Below are positions 1 through 11,564 of a stretch of 64,000 nucleotides of DNA, one piece after another. The notes beneath the pieces were generated by a model. That model ran no database searches, was not told where the DNA came from, and saw only the letters and a list, made by a program, of their open reading frames with translations. The stretch comes from Albifimbria verrucaria (taxonomy: Eukaryota; Ascomycota; Sordariomycetes; Hypocreales; Stachybotryaceae), in NCBI GenBank assembly GCA_020081605.1, contig JAHREC010000009.1:5456001-5520000 (forward strand). Reading direction: 5' to 3'. Each line of letters opens with the position of its first letter. Positions within the stretch are counted from its first letter, which is position 1. The translations under genes were made by a program, and so were the position numbers.

Positions 1-888
1 TGTAAGAATATGCGATCTGAGCTTGAATCCATTGTCAGATAATAGTCTCAGGCAGAGCATTATAAGAAAACACAAAAAAAAAATCTAATTGAATAGATTC
101 TTAGGAGGATTATTAAAAGAAGTTATGGGTTGAGTGATACACATAGATGTCGTGCTCATTCGGCGGACTATCATTGGAGTAATGTCTTTTACCATTGTGA
201 ATACTGTAAAAAATTACGCTCGATTAGTTAACGTAAGGTAATAGCCTTTTCTTTTGCCACCAAATCATGGCATTAACATGGTTTGGAAGAATTGATCGGG
301 TTTGTCGCAAGCATTTCTTGTCTAAACAGCCGTGCCCTGCCCAGTCGAGTGTTTTTGTGAACAAAAAGTCTCTTTGTGTCGCTGAAAATGAATTTGATTG
401 AAAAGTACATTGTGTAGGTGAATACAAATTCTGGTCAGATATGTTGTCGAAGGTTGAGAATCAGTCATGTTAAGCTTGGCATAGGTTTTCTCAGCAATAA
501 GGCAAAATCCCATCATTACTCGAGCCGAGCAAGTCATTGCCGGGATCCTTCAGTGGTTATGAAAACATGCTCTACGTGAGTTGCAATATATTTATCGTTC
601 AGCAGCAGATGCGATTGAGCGTCATTAATTTGAAGTCTGTGATTTACGAAGACACTTTACAAGTATTATTCGACTTGGGCCCTCCAATTACTGAATGCTC
701 ATGGGTCACCGCGCTGTTGACCCTGTAACCCTTTTCGAAGGTCTAATCCCTGGTTCTAGAGCTTCTTGAGAAGACATTAGTCCATTTTCAACAGTATATC
801 CCATTCCAAAGACTCCTCCTTGACCCTAGCTTAAAAATCACCGTGACATTGGTGTCGGAATCCCGTAAGGTTGTTTATCGCTGTGGCA
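1..888. other. no gene recognised
   Basis: Only short open frames without codon continuity or recognisable motifs are present. An A-rich patch lies near 70-83. I see no RNA gene or repeat here. Confidence 0.5.
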
Positions 889-1580
889 TCAGTCCCTCAC
901 AACGACTGCGCTTTTGATGAAGAGTTTTTGAACCGCAACCTCGACCAGGAACTTTGACACATTGGAAACACTCACACTGTCCGTCATGCGCATGCCTTCC
1001 CCGTTGCTGTCCAAAGTTTGCACGTGTCTCTTCGTGCTTATTGGCTGATGCTCCATATCGTCGAATTGTAACCTCGAAGCCCTCACAAGCGTCCAATCCA
1101 TCTTCGTCAAACGGATTTCTTCGTCTACGAGATTATGGTCTTCAAGCGCATATCTGATGTTCGTCCATCCCATAAATGCCTTAGATAACCACGGTAGGTT
1201 AGACCACGAATCTCCCGCCCCGGCTGTTGACATTACGATAATGCGATGAATTCCAGCTTGCTCTAGAACTTCACAAATGTTTGCGCACGAATCTGCCAAG
1301 AAGCGAGGCGGTGAAACTTGAGGCGCAAACGGGCTTTCGGATTTGCGGACGGTGTTTAATGTGATGATCGCAGCAGAAGTTGTAGGTAAAGGTGCCGCTG
1401 AGAGCGCATTTGCAATGTCGGATTTCGAGAGAGGTGAGCCAGTGACGATGTACAGACCAGGTCGAGGGGTGAGGATGCCGGGGTACGAACGAGGGCTACT
1501 ACTGTATGGCCTTGAGAGAGTAACTCGGATACGAGGTGACGACCAGTCCGCCCAGTGGCGCCGAAGATAAGGAAATGCAT
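889..1580 (-). CDS. NmrA/SDR-like NAD(P)-binding protein, frameshifted
   Basis: Likely a small NAD(P)H-binding oxidoreductase or NmrA-type redox sensor in the cytosol. The N-terminus is a short beta strand followed by the dinucleotide motif GATGRTG (residues 7-13) and a second strand (TVVALVR), as in the atypical SDR family. The C-terminal half contains RIIVMSTAGAGDSW, matching the family's central strand and Ser region, and DWTLVRASRL, the usual strand before the C-terminal segment. Length is about 230 residues, normal for the family. The two halves lie in different frames. The break is at a run of four C on the coding strand (GGGG at 1466-1469); one more C would join them without a stop. 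There is no room for an intron, so I read this as one gene with a sequencing deletion. Substrate is unknown. Confidence 0.75.
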
Positions 1581-2190
1581 CCTGACGGTAATAGGAGCAA
1601 CTTTTTGGTATTCCCTTAGGAGAGCTTACATAGAGCGTGTTGTTTCCTTTCGAATAAATGAGAGAATAACGGTTGTATTTATAATGTTGAATATCCTAGT
1701 CAGAGAGGCGCTTCACAAAGAGAGCCTATCGCTGATTGGCTCGTTCGGTCTACATACCACGTCCAGACATGGCACAAATTCTTACACGCGTACACCGAAG
1801 GACTCATCGCTTTCTATTTCTACCCGGTAATACGCTTGGTGATGTAAATGGAGGAAAGAAATGTGATACCTAAGGAGAGATAGACATATGACATCTCCTA
1901 CACTCGGCAGTTGCTGCTACAGTCTTAGATTATCGTACATAATACTGAAAACTCCCACTTCTGCGATCACAAGGCGAAGGGATTCTAGAGTCTTTCCGAT
2001 GATGTTGAATGTTACTGTTGGCGTCCTTGGCTCAAATACATTGATTCTCAGCTTTATAGTGTAATTGATCTGAACCAAGATAAGCTTCGTGCATATATTA
2101 GAAAGATCTCGGGATTTCACCGTGGCTCTAGTTGCATTCTATATAGACTGTCTCAACTATTTCTAGTTCCGTTATGAATCCAATATGCTT
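1581..2190. other. intergenic, upstream of the NmrA-like gene
   Basis: This holds the promoter of the minus-strand gene that starts at 1580 and the 3' flank of the minus-strand regulator ending at 2191. No coding or repeat signal was seen. Confidence 0.5.
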
Positions 2191-3499
2191 TTACTTTTCA
2201 CCTACATTACTGCCTATGTACTGCAATCGGTCATACTCCTTTGCGAGCTCGGCAGAAACGTCTGTTGAGAAGTCCAACGCCCCAATAACAACGACCTTTA
2301 GTATCTGATGAAAAAGGCGCATGAAGGATACTGAAACCGGCTCATGGCTAGAAGCCCTGGTGACTGTATAGATAGATTCCAGACCAGTAAGCCAACACTC
2401 TAAAGATTCCAGTAATGATAGCTTCTTTGATAAGAGAGGCTTGGCACTCTCTGCAGACGTGATGCATGATACATCGTCAAGAAACTTCAATGTCAATGTA
2501 GCTATCCTTGTGAGCTCCCTTCTCATGTCTGGCACAATTATGCGCACATTGTGGGATTTAACAGCTTGTTCCTGCTGTGAAACCAGACACAACGATCCCA
2601 TCTGATTTACTTGTTTTGTTGCTAATGGATCCGCGAACTTGCATGGTGCAGCAAACAGCTTGATGAGAAAAATATCTAGGAAGGGCAGTTTGCTATGATA
2701 TGCCGGCATCCATTTGTTCGTGGTAGTGAAACTTGGTCTTGCCCGATATTGGTGCATGATCTTGAGCCCCTGAATAACGTGTTGAGTCATAGCAGCGTAA
2801 TTCCCCGCACTTGCTCAATGCTAATGAAGATCTGGCAGCAAATCAACGCAGATTTCAATGAACTAGAGCTCGGAGACAACAAGTTAGATGCGAGACCTCC
2901 CAAAGCCATACAATATTGTTGAAGGCCATAATCATAACTTGGGCTCTGCTGTAAAGTAAACGCTTGACTGTCCCTACACATCTCAAAGTCTTTCCGAATA
3001 GCTCGGAGAGACGAAATTGCATGTCTTATCGACAGGTCGTTGAAGCTGGCTTGGAGGACTTGCTTAGCTTCATCGTCGCAGCCCAGTTTCACATTGAATA
3101 TTGTCTTTGTGGAAAAGGAACGATCGAGAAGATTGATGTCTTCTGAAGTGATTTCAAACGAAGAGGGCTGGATAAGTTCCAAACTAGTGCCTGACTTGGT
3201 AGTGGTGGCCATGTTTAGGGATGACTGCTGAAAAATCTGAAGGGAGACTCGTAGCCGTCGCAAGTGCGGCCGGTGTCAACACATCTTCGACAAAACGGCT
3301 TGTCTTCATCGCATTTAACCTTCCTTATCCTATTGCCAAATCAGCATCGCCTCTAAGGATGGAAACAGTAATCCATTTTTCCAACCCTGGAGTGTTGGCT
3401 AGTGCTAAGATTGGAAACTGACCTGCAGGTTGCGCAGCCAGTTTTCACCTTGGTTCTGCATTGTATATTCCTCTTGCGGGCGACGACGCTTCCGGCCAT
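2191..3499 (-). CDS. Zn2Cys6 fungal transcription factor
   Basis: Nuclear DNA-binding regulator. Exon 1 starts MAGSVVARKR and ends inside the zinc cluster. An intron of 93 nt (3330-3422) follows, then IRKVKCDEDKPFCRRC. Together the exons give the exact binuclear cluster CX2CX6CX6CX2CX6C at about residues 23-50, ending CDGYESPF. The rest, about 350 residues, has the helical make-up of the C-terminal domain of fungal C6 factors (ALGGLASNLLSP and FLIKLFAAPC regions) and no enzyme motifs. Two single-base gaps break the frame, at AAAAA 3231-3235 and CCCC 2803-2806 (plus strand); adding one base at each restores a continuous protein. The gene is divergent from a GST whose start is 422 bp away, so it may control that gene. 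That is inference from position only. Confidence 0.8.
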
Positions 3500-3921
3500 T
3501 TTTGCGCGAGTGTGGGAGATTCCGTGTCGTCACAAACACTGCCGACGAGAAAGATAGTCGTAAAATGCAAGAACTCCGAGCAGACGAATCGGATGGTGGA
3601 ATTTGATTCATCAGCAGGATCAAGATGTAAACGAGGCAAGTGTGTCAGCGCTAGCTAGATTAAGGGACCAGAGCGAACAAACCAATCACAGGCGTTGCAA
3701 AGAGAGGCTTCGTCCTTGTTCTGCAAGGGTTCCTGGCCCACAGTTTCTCAACTAATGCGATCTTCACATACATGTTCAGAGGCCCCATCATCCCAAGCAA
3801 CCTATATATTGAGTAACCAGCCGAATCTTTGGAGTATCTGTTTCGAAAAGATTATCCCTAAATGCAGAAGTTCATCTCAACTGGCTGCGTGCTATTATCA
3901 AACGTACTTTGGAAGCCGAAA
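3500..3921. promoter_or_regulatory. divergent intergenic region between the Zn2Cys6 factor and GST
   Basis: About 420 bp separate the start codon of the minus-strand regulator (3499) and the plus-strand GST (3922). Both promoters must lie here. A TATATT element occurs at about 3802. I did not find a convincing palindromic CGG pair. Confidence 0.4.
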
Positions 3922-4672
3922 ATGCCTGCTTTTACTCTTTATGGCTCTCGCGGTTCGACTAACACAGATCGTGTTCGGTTGACCCTCGCCGAAGGCGGCT
4001 TCACAGATTATGAATTTGTGTTTTTGAACCTACAGAAAGGGAGCAGAAGGTGCGTGATCCTGTTATATCTTCTGGTGGCAAGGCTTGCCCTCGCTTGAGA
4101 GACTTGTACTCCTCTAACACCCGCTGCACTTAGTCCGAAGAACACATGAAGCGTCACCCATGGGGTAAAACACCCGTGGTAACTTTTCCTAATGGATTTA
4201 ACATATATGAGAGTCGCGCAATCTGCAAATATCTTGCCAAAAATACTCCTTCCCTCTTCTACCTCTGGACTCCGATCTAGAAGCCGAGGCATTGTTTGAC
4301 CAGGCGCAGTCTACAGAAATGCTCTACTTTGCCGAACCTGCAGGGAAAATCGCATTTGAGAAGTTCGCCAAGAAGTTTATGGGACTACCCGCCAATGAAG
4401 CTGTAGTCACAGATGCATTGCAGTCAGTAGAGAGGTTTCTGGATGTAGCGGAGCAATTTTTAAAGCACAAAAACTACATGGCTGGAAATAACTTTACTCT
4501 CGTGGACATCTACTACATTCCATTGATCCAGAGACTATTTGCCTGTGGTTATGGAAGTATCATCCTCAGTCGAGATGCTCTGAATGCTTGGTGGGACCGC
4601 TGCATACAAAGGCCGGCCTTAAAGAACATGATAGCGATGGATGCGGGGGCAGCGGTTACTGTTCAAAGGTGA
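3922..4672 (+). CDS. glutathione S-transferase (fungal phi/theta-like)
   Basis: Soluble detoxification enzyme that conjugates glutathione to electrophiles. The N-terminal thioredoxin-fold domain begins MPAFTLYGSRGSTNTDRVR and carries the glutathione-site signatures GKTPVV (cis-Pro loop) and YESRAICKYLA (the E-S pair that binds the gamma-glutamyl group). The C-terminal helical domain includes NFTLVDIYYIPL, the N-capping box region of GSTs. An 84-nt intron lies at 4050-4133, with a CTAAC-like branch site. Total is about 220 residues, a full-length GST. One base is missing at GGG 4039-4041 and another near CC 4262-4263; both are needed to keep the frame. The Ser in GSRGSTN is the likely catalytic position, but the sequence does not settle it. 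The divergent regulator suggests inducible expression. Confidence 0.88.
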
Positions 4673-5149
4673 ATAAAGGCCAATCAGGGAGTTAAGGTTT
4701 ACAGAGCGAGAAACCACATGTAGAGATGCATTAAAAAGCAACTGAGTCCACATGAAACTGTACAAACACAGGACTCCAATGAATGTAATTTCGTGCCCAA
4801 GGACCCATCCGGGGTTATTCACATGTCATAGTTGCATAATAATACAAGATAGTGGTGTCTTGTTTGAAAAATAATGTGATTAAACTCCTGTATATAGAAT
4901 ATCGAAGTAATAAAATACTACATTAGCTCTATTCTCATATCATAAAACATAACATTACCACTCTCGAGAGAATATGGCCATCATTAAATTTCCATGTCGC
5001 TGCGTCCAAAGAACTTGCTTAATTTGTTCATAAGCTGTCCTCCTACACAGATGTTTCCTATAAAAGTTTTAAATGCCAGTTTCTGGCTAACACAAGCCTA
5101 AAAATCGCTCAGTGAAGCCCATGCTCAGAAACTTCATCGACAGACAGCT
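4673..5149. other. AT-rich convergent 3' region
   Basis: This lies between the 3' ends of the GST and the minus-strand regulator. It is AT-rich around 4830-4960 and probably contains both polyadenylation regions. No gene is seen. Confidence 0.5.
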
Positions 5150-7697
5150 CTATTCATTACTGGATATATGCTCAGGTGCATTATGCCGCCTTTCACAACC
5201 TCCGGTCCTTGTTATCTCCTCAGCTAGATCCAGCAATGGCAGCATTGTAGGGTCTAGATCAGTGAGCCACCACTGGCTCATATCAGGTTCATAACAATCT
5301 GAATAAGAATTCGAGATCGAACTGACATCATGAACATTTATAAGACCTTGACAACATATGCCATCATTTTTTGAAACAATGGTAGGGCTATCCACTATGC
5401 TGTTGCTCACTTCATCCAATAAATTCCTCATTGGTAATTGCTGGTGTGATTCTGTAACATCTGAAAAATGGTCGCGAGATTGTGACAGAGAGACCTCTCT
5501 CTCAAGCTCATTAATAGAATGCGGTACTCCGTTGCTCCTGAGGACAGGGTTACGGATTTTTCGAAGCGTATAGTGTAGATATGAGTTTGATATTGGCTCA
5601 GGGAATAATTCGATACTCTTAGCTTGGAGAATGCGGTTAGGTACCGAAATGGATGTTTTCGAGGCCTCGGTAGCAACGTCTGTGCCTTGGTTTTGTGATA
5701 CGCTGCTTGAAGGTAGCTTGCAAAGAAGTAGAGCCCGTGCCCACTAACAAAATATGATTAATTGCTACGAAGAAATGGAAACAAATCCACAGAGATGGGA
5801 AAAGAAGCCATGAGCACGCGAAGGCACACGCACCAATCTATCCAAATGCTTCCAATACGGTCGCATGAGATCAAGGAGCTTGAGGCTAGAGAATGTAGCC
5901 TTCAACTCTTTGGCCGGCATTTGTGAGAAGTCTACGGGAGAAAGGGTAAGAATGGTGGCCGCCGATGAAAACATGCAGTAGCCCACGAACGGTGCTAACG
6001 ATGCCGGACCCCAATTCGACAATAAAATATCATTCGCTAATGCTGAGAGCGAATGCGCGCTTTCTAAAGCGACCTTTGCGCTGCTGCGGGTGATGGTGGG
6101 TGGCCAATCATCAGGGACAGGTCTGCCACTCAACTGTGGCACATGTGAGGCGTACAAAACGAGACGGCACTGATGATAGGTGAAAAATAAGCTGCCATAC
6201 ATGCTTTCTTTTTCGTTACAACCTGCTCGTGGAGGGTTGCTTTACTATATTGATATGATGATGGAAGACTTGAGAACCATCGCAGCAACTCTTGGTCTAG
6301 CGCATACAGGTTTGAAATGGCCTGCTGTATTGGGATTGTTGCCCTGGTGTTAACATGGTCCCTTATCTTCGACCTGAATACTTCCTTGTCAGTATATCTA
6401 TTTTTCTCCTGTTATGTAAAAAGCATTGGTTTCTTTCTACCATATGAGCATCAGTTTCATGCATTCAGCCATGACCGAGATTGGGTCTTCATTTCTTTCT
6501 CCAGACACACACGTAGGTCTGTCTGGCGAGTGTAAAGTACCATGTGCCTCCATGAATTTATCTCTGAATGCAGTTTCGGAGACTGGAAGGGAAGGCACGA
6601 TACTGAAGAGTCTGTCCAGGATCCAGGCAGACAGTGATCTGAGCTCACACTATTGGCCATCCAAGTCGCCCAAAATATGCGACGTATCATCTCAGAGCCA
6701 TCTTCGACTGAAATATCATCTGGAGAGTTATAGTTTGAGTCCAGAACCATGTTACGCGCTGCTTTATAAGCAATACCTTCGTGATGAATTAGCTTAGCTA
6801 AGTCGACCTTGGGAACTTGTAAAGGCCCTTCTTTGAACACCTTACCCATGAATAAACTATGACGATCAGGATCATCCACCGAGTGCCAGTAAAGAAATAA
6901 TAACGAACATGACTGGATCAAATCGGAAGTAGGGTGAGCCATCTTTTCTAGGACTTGAGCGCCAGCCCAAAGTGCCCATTGTCGTCCAAGAATTCGGAGG
7001 CAAGCTGGCGTATGACAAACTTCGTTTTTCGACTCTGTGACTCGTATCACCAACCTCTGAAAGCTATAAGAAGATATGAGAACCAAGAAATACAGAACTG
7101 GAGTCAAGGTTGTCCCAGAGTCTGTACCTTGTGGCCATGGCACATATTGCCAATAAGACGACGAGGCTAACTTTATTCTCTCGCCATTGCCGTATCAAAG
7201 TCGGCTGATGGAAAGTTAAAGTTGCATTAAAAGCGCAGGTGAAGTAGATATCGATGAGCGCCTTCTGTACCTCTCTAGACGGCATGGGTGGTATTGTGGA
7301 AGTTGAGGGTGGTTCCTGCTCACTGCAATGAAGTCGTAGAGTTTGCTCAACACCTGGCTGTTCGAGAGTTGCATGGTCACCAGATCGTTGCCTCTTGCGA
7401 GGAGAGGCTCTGACGGTGGCAAGATACTTGCGATCAGGGGTTCTGGGTAAGTGCAGGTTCTTCCCAAGCGTGCGCAGCGTGCACACCTCAACCGTTCGCG
7501 TGAACATTTGAGCTACACAGCGGAGCAAGAAGTTCGGTTAAAACGGCACAAACCCAGAGATATTGGTTGTAAAAGGGAGATTCGGAGAGAATCAAAGAGA
7601 GAAGAACAAAAGAATCAAATGACAGGATAGAGAAAGCATTCTGCCTTACCTTTTGCGAACGACATGGATAGCAAGCCGTGGCTACCAATTCCATCAT
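5150..7697 (-). CDS. Zn2Cys6 transcription factor with fungal_trans domain
   Basis: Nuclear regulator. I chose the start MMELVATACYPC at 7697 because it leads directly into the zinc cluster. The cluster is split by a 137-nt intron (7513-7649): CRSQK is joined to LKCSRERLRCARCARLGRTC, giving CX2CX6CX6CX2CX6C. A basic linker (SPRKRQRSGD) follows. The middle domain begins around ALIDIYFTCAFNATLTFHQP, typical of the fungal-specific transcription factor domain. A second intron, with GTACAG donor and TTATAG acceptor, interrupts it near 7080-7135. The C-terminus is acidic with MSQWWLTDLDPTMLPLL, resembling a C-terminal activation segment. At least three single-base gaps break the frame: GGGG 7437-7440, a CC near 6620 and TTTTT 6209-6213 (plus strand). 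Target genes are unknown; its own start faces the hydrolase at 9228. Confidence 0.8.
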
Positions 7698-9227
7698 TGT
7701 AAACCACCTTATTAGCAAGAGATGATGCCGTGGATCAGGAGCGGGAGGGTGGGGACCTCAATTAATGATTATCAGGATCCTGCACAATCAGGCGGGGGTA
7801 GTAAGCGAGTAAGCGAGTAAGGAAGAGGGGAACACGTTGCTGCCAATGAATGGTGGAGATATCCTTGGATAAGTAAAATAAATATACTTCTATTGTCAAC
7901 AAAGGGTCAACCATCTTTACAAAGTGACCAATTTAAAGAAACAATCTCATCACCCATCAGACCATGCCAGTGGCTAATTATCAATTTCACACTGGAGTGT
8001 TGAGATATGCTCTTCCCCTTACTGACGTCGAAGTCTCGTTTCCGCTCTTGCGTACAGAAGAAGTTCTATTTTGTCTCGACTCTTGCTGTTTCCAACGAAA
8101 CTAGTTTTATTGTTGATCCTCGAACATACGTAATGATAACGGGATTCCTGGGGCAAACTTGCAGGTGCTGTTGCGTTTGAGCACAGTAGCGATCCGTTTT
8201 GACTACGAATAAAAGATATTTCGTTGCATAATGGTGAAATGGCGGTATATACTGCCCAGTAAAGTCTTGCCGATGCAGGAATCGCCGACTTGACCGCGCC
8301 AATAGCATTGCTTGTTGTCTATTCTCTAGCGTCCGGGATTAACATTATCGGCCCGAACTACAAAGGGTCACTGATGCCTCATCATTTCACCTTTCATCAA
8401 ATCCAAACTGCGTCGCGGTATCACAACATGCTCATGGTAGATAGTTTCATCCTCAATTTTGATTCATAGTTAATTAATGCGGGCTCGAGCTATTTACCAT
8501 ACTCCTGAGGTTGATCATAGCAGGAGTAGGCAACAGGTTGCTATCCTTGGGACTAGCGGAAAGAAACAGACCACATACATTATTTACATGTATAAATTAG
8601 TGTCTAAACTCGATCAAAATAATCTAGAGCAGATTCTCAATGGGACCTACCCAATTCATCTCGAAACTACTCGTTGCATTTGTTTTGCTCCTGCCACAGG
8701 ATTAAGCGAGAGCCGTGGCTGAATGAGACGAGAAAAAAATCCGAAGTGGTCACCATGACTGGCTAGGGGCGGCTATATTCCTAACCTGTCACTCTTGATG
8801 CCTCTCATCAAACCAGCATCTGTATAGTGACGTATATCTCATAATGTCAGTCCCGTGTTCATCACTTTACCAGACTAGCGCTTTGCTACGGCCTGGAGGA
8901 CGTCAACTTCAACAACTAAAACCTATATTCAGCGTGTAAATCACTAGTCTGATACTCCATTGAAGTTCAAACCTAACGTAAGATACTTCCATGTACCCTA
9001 TTTGTTCGGGTTCTTCGGCGAACGTGGGGTAAACACAATGTTCGGCCCGAAGGTGGTCAGGAGGTATATGACTTGAGTGTGGACGTTGGTGGTAGGTTTT
9101 TGGAAGATTAGTTCTACATTCTCAATAGAATCATAGAGAACTATCGCACCAAGCTTCCTATCTTATATTGTGTTACCTGAAGCATAATTCTTTGAATCTC
9201 CTACAATCAGTAATCGAAGCCACCAAC
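7698..9227. promoter_or_regulatory. long divergent intergenic region
   Basis: About 1.5 kb separate the regulator start (7697, minus) from the hydrolase (9228, plus). It contains a short 8-bp repeat at 7800-7823 and one GCGGGG string near 7792 that matches the SYGGRG consensus of the carbon-catabolite repressor CreA; such strings are frequent by chance. No gene is visible. Confidence 0.4.
7800..7823. repeat. 8-bp tandem repeat, three copies
   Basis: The unit AGTAAGCG occurs twice, followed by AGTAAGGA, about 100 bp upstream of the regulator's start codon. Confidence 0.7.
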
Positions 9228-10449
9228 ATGTTGATGCTTCATGATGACTTCAATTTCCACTATGAGACGATGCGTGCCCTCGGCACCATCCCTTTCGGTG
9301 GCGCCGATCTTATGGAAGTACTAGGCATCTTGCCGAAAATCAAGGCCAACGACTTTGATAGCTGGTATGAAGAATGGTACCAGCTTGCAAAACGGGTTCT
9401 ATCATCCATTGATGAAACCAAAGAAAATTCTTATTCACCCGTAACTCTTCGCAGCGTCTATTTTCGTGCGAGCCATTACTTTTCGTGGCAGACTTTTTCC
9501 TCCATGGGAACAAAGATGATCCTCGTATGGTTGAATGTTTTGAACTATGGAGAAAATACTTCGATAAAGCCAACGCATTGCTTCCAATTCCTGGTAAGCG
9601 GGCCAACGTCAAGACCAACCATGGCTTCAATATCCCAGTCATGGTTTTCCAAGCCGCGGAAGCTTCTGAGTTAAACCGGAGACCAACTCTTCTTATTGGT
9701 GGTGGATTCGAGAGTATCATGGAGGAGACTTTCCATGTGTTTGGCGTCCCTGCATTGGAACGCGGTTACAATGTCATCCTCTATGAAGGTCCCGGCCATC
9801 GCTCTTTGATCGAACAAAATGTTGGTTTCATCGCTGAATGGGAAAAGGCTGTGAACCCGGTTATGGATCACATAATCGACAACAAGGATGGAGAATATGC
9901 GTTTGTTGACACGAGCAAGATTGGCCTGGTAGGCATGAGCTTGGGCGGTTACCTCTCAGCCCGAGCTGCTGCTTTCGAACCTAGACTCGCTGCGCTCATG
10001 TGTATCGATGGCGTCTGGGATTTTATCCAGGTTCTGCACACTGTCATCCCAGAGGCAAGGGAGCCTTTTGAGAGGGGTGACGCAGAGAGGTTCAACCAAA
10101 TCTTCGAGGCTGACAAGGAGAAATGGTCATCGAACCGCAAGTGGATTCATGACGATCTCCTCTACACTTTCATCAAGCATTCAGGCTACGACGCGTATAA
10201 TGTCGCCAAGGATATGACACTTTCTGGCGGCGTGGCCGAAAAGATCAAGATGCCCACTTTTATAGGCGATGCAACTGCCGACATGTTCTTCAAGGGCCAG
10301 CCACCTAAGGTCGCCAAAGCAATCGGTGACAACGCAACGTTGAAGATCTTCGGAGAGGACCAGGAGCCCAACTACATTGTCAAAGCGGTGCCATGCTCTA
10401 TTTGAACCAGGAGATGATGGAATGGTTTGCGGGCATAGTAGGTCATTGA
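9228..10449 (+). CDS. alpha/beta hydrolase (FrsA/DUF1100-like)
   Basis: Predicted cytosolic serine hydrolase of the family that includes bacterial 2,6-dihydropseudooxynicotine hydrolase and fungal polyketide-cluster hydrolases. An N-terminal helical segment (about residues 1-125) is followed by the core: LLIGGGFESIMEE (oxyanion strand), YEGPGHRS, the nucleophile elbow GMSLGGYL, the acid region FIGDATADMFF, and a C-terminal His in AQLHCQSGA. The full triad S-D-H is present once two missing bases are allowed for, at TTTT 9480-9483 and CC 10360-10361. Without the second correction the His appears lost and the protein ends early at 10405. The start is the first ATG after a plausible 5' leader; an upstream exon cannot be excluded. 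Total is about 405 residues. Substrate unknown. Confidence 0.82.
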
Positions 10450-11564
10450 CGCCTGGTAGGGAAATACCAAGAAAATGATTTTCACTCAGTTTTTGGTGCT
10501 ATTCATGAAGTCCCGATCTAGGCTGGTTGGATGATGTGCCAGTCATCTATGGTAGCCTAAATATCACATCAATATTACAGTTTCAGTGCATGTGCAAGTC
10601 GCTCAAGTTGTATATCGGCTGGCGAAAGCATCGGATATAAGCCGGGTGATTCCTTTGCCAATATTGACAAGGGGTTTGCCATTGAATAGGATGTATCTGG
10701 CCGTGATATTATTGGTTCAGAAAGGCTACAATCCGGGTCAATGGATGGTTGGCATGCAGACCAACACATGTATCGAGGCTCATAATTGAAGCTGTGTTTT
10801 CTTAACCATGTGTCATAATGGCCGGGGCTTATGTGGTTGCAATACGTAGGAACTGAGGAGTAGTTGCTTAGCTTCCCATGTAAGATCATGGCGATTGTTG
10901 TTGAGGATCAATGCTATCCAACAGAAGCTCATCAATTCTCACTTGAAAAAGGTAGCGTTTATGCTGTAAGACGCATATTATACTAAATCAGAGTATCCAT
11001 CCATACTTGAAGCAAAGGTAAGCAACAACGGGTCGAATATAGTTACTCGCAGTATATGAAGGCGGGGTGCCTGACCCTGCAAGGAGGCATGTGACAATGG
11101 AGTGCTTTGAACCCACAGACTCCTTGATGCATTCGCAGCGTCATGTCCCATTTCGCAAGCAGACACTTCTACTGGCACTTTCGGGCAAGAGGAAATCCAT
11201 AGTCAGGTGAGAAAATATACGAATTTTGTAGCAGCTTTGAGATGTGCGCGATTGGTGCCCGCAGCAATGAATGAGGGGGCTATGCACAGCGACGATAGCA
11301 TACGACGCTATATTGCGGATTGCAGCGTGATATTATATCACGACGAAGTAGTCTCCAGGTGCAGATTGGGGAGTGATTGCCAGAAGGATCGAGGGGCCGG
11401 ATAAGTATATTGTATTGGAGTACAAATATATAAGCCTGCTCTCGCCCGTTTGACAATCCAGTGAAGTCGAACCCGAGCTCATCCGTAACACCATTCGTTG
11501 AACACACTAGTGAATTGTTTTCATTTTTGCATTTGGGACCTTAGGGACGCAGTATTCATCCAAC
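10450..11564. promoter_or_regulatory. promoter region of the alcohol oxidase gene
   Basis: About 1.1 kb without a recognisable gene. The last part is the promoter of the alcohol oxidase, with a TATA box at 11427-11433. Confidence 0.5.
11427..11433 (+). promoter_or_regulatory. TATA box of the alcohol oxidase gene
   Basis: TATATAA lies about 130 bp upstream of the start codon at 11565. This spacing fits a strongly expressed, inducible fungal gene. Confidence 0.6.

Noticed and set aside
7488..7530. Frameshift inside the zinc cluster of the second regulator
   Set aside because: The intron 7513-7649 joins CRSQK directly to LKCSRERLRC in frame; no correction is needed there.
10360..10405. Loss of the catalytic His in the FrsA-like hydrolase
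   Set aside because: Adding the base at 10360-10361 puts AQLHCQSGA in frame, so the His is present and the apparent loss is an error artefact.
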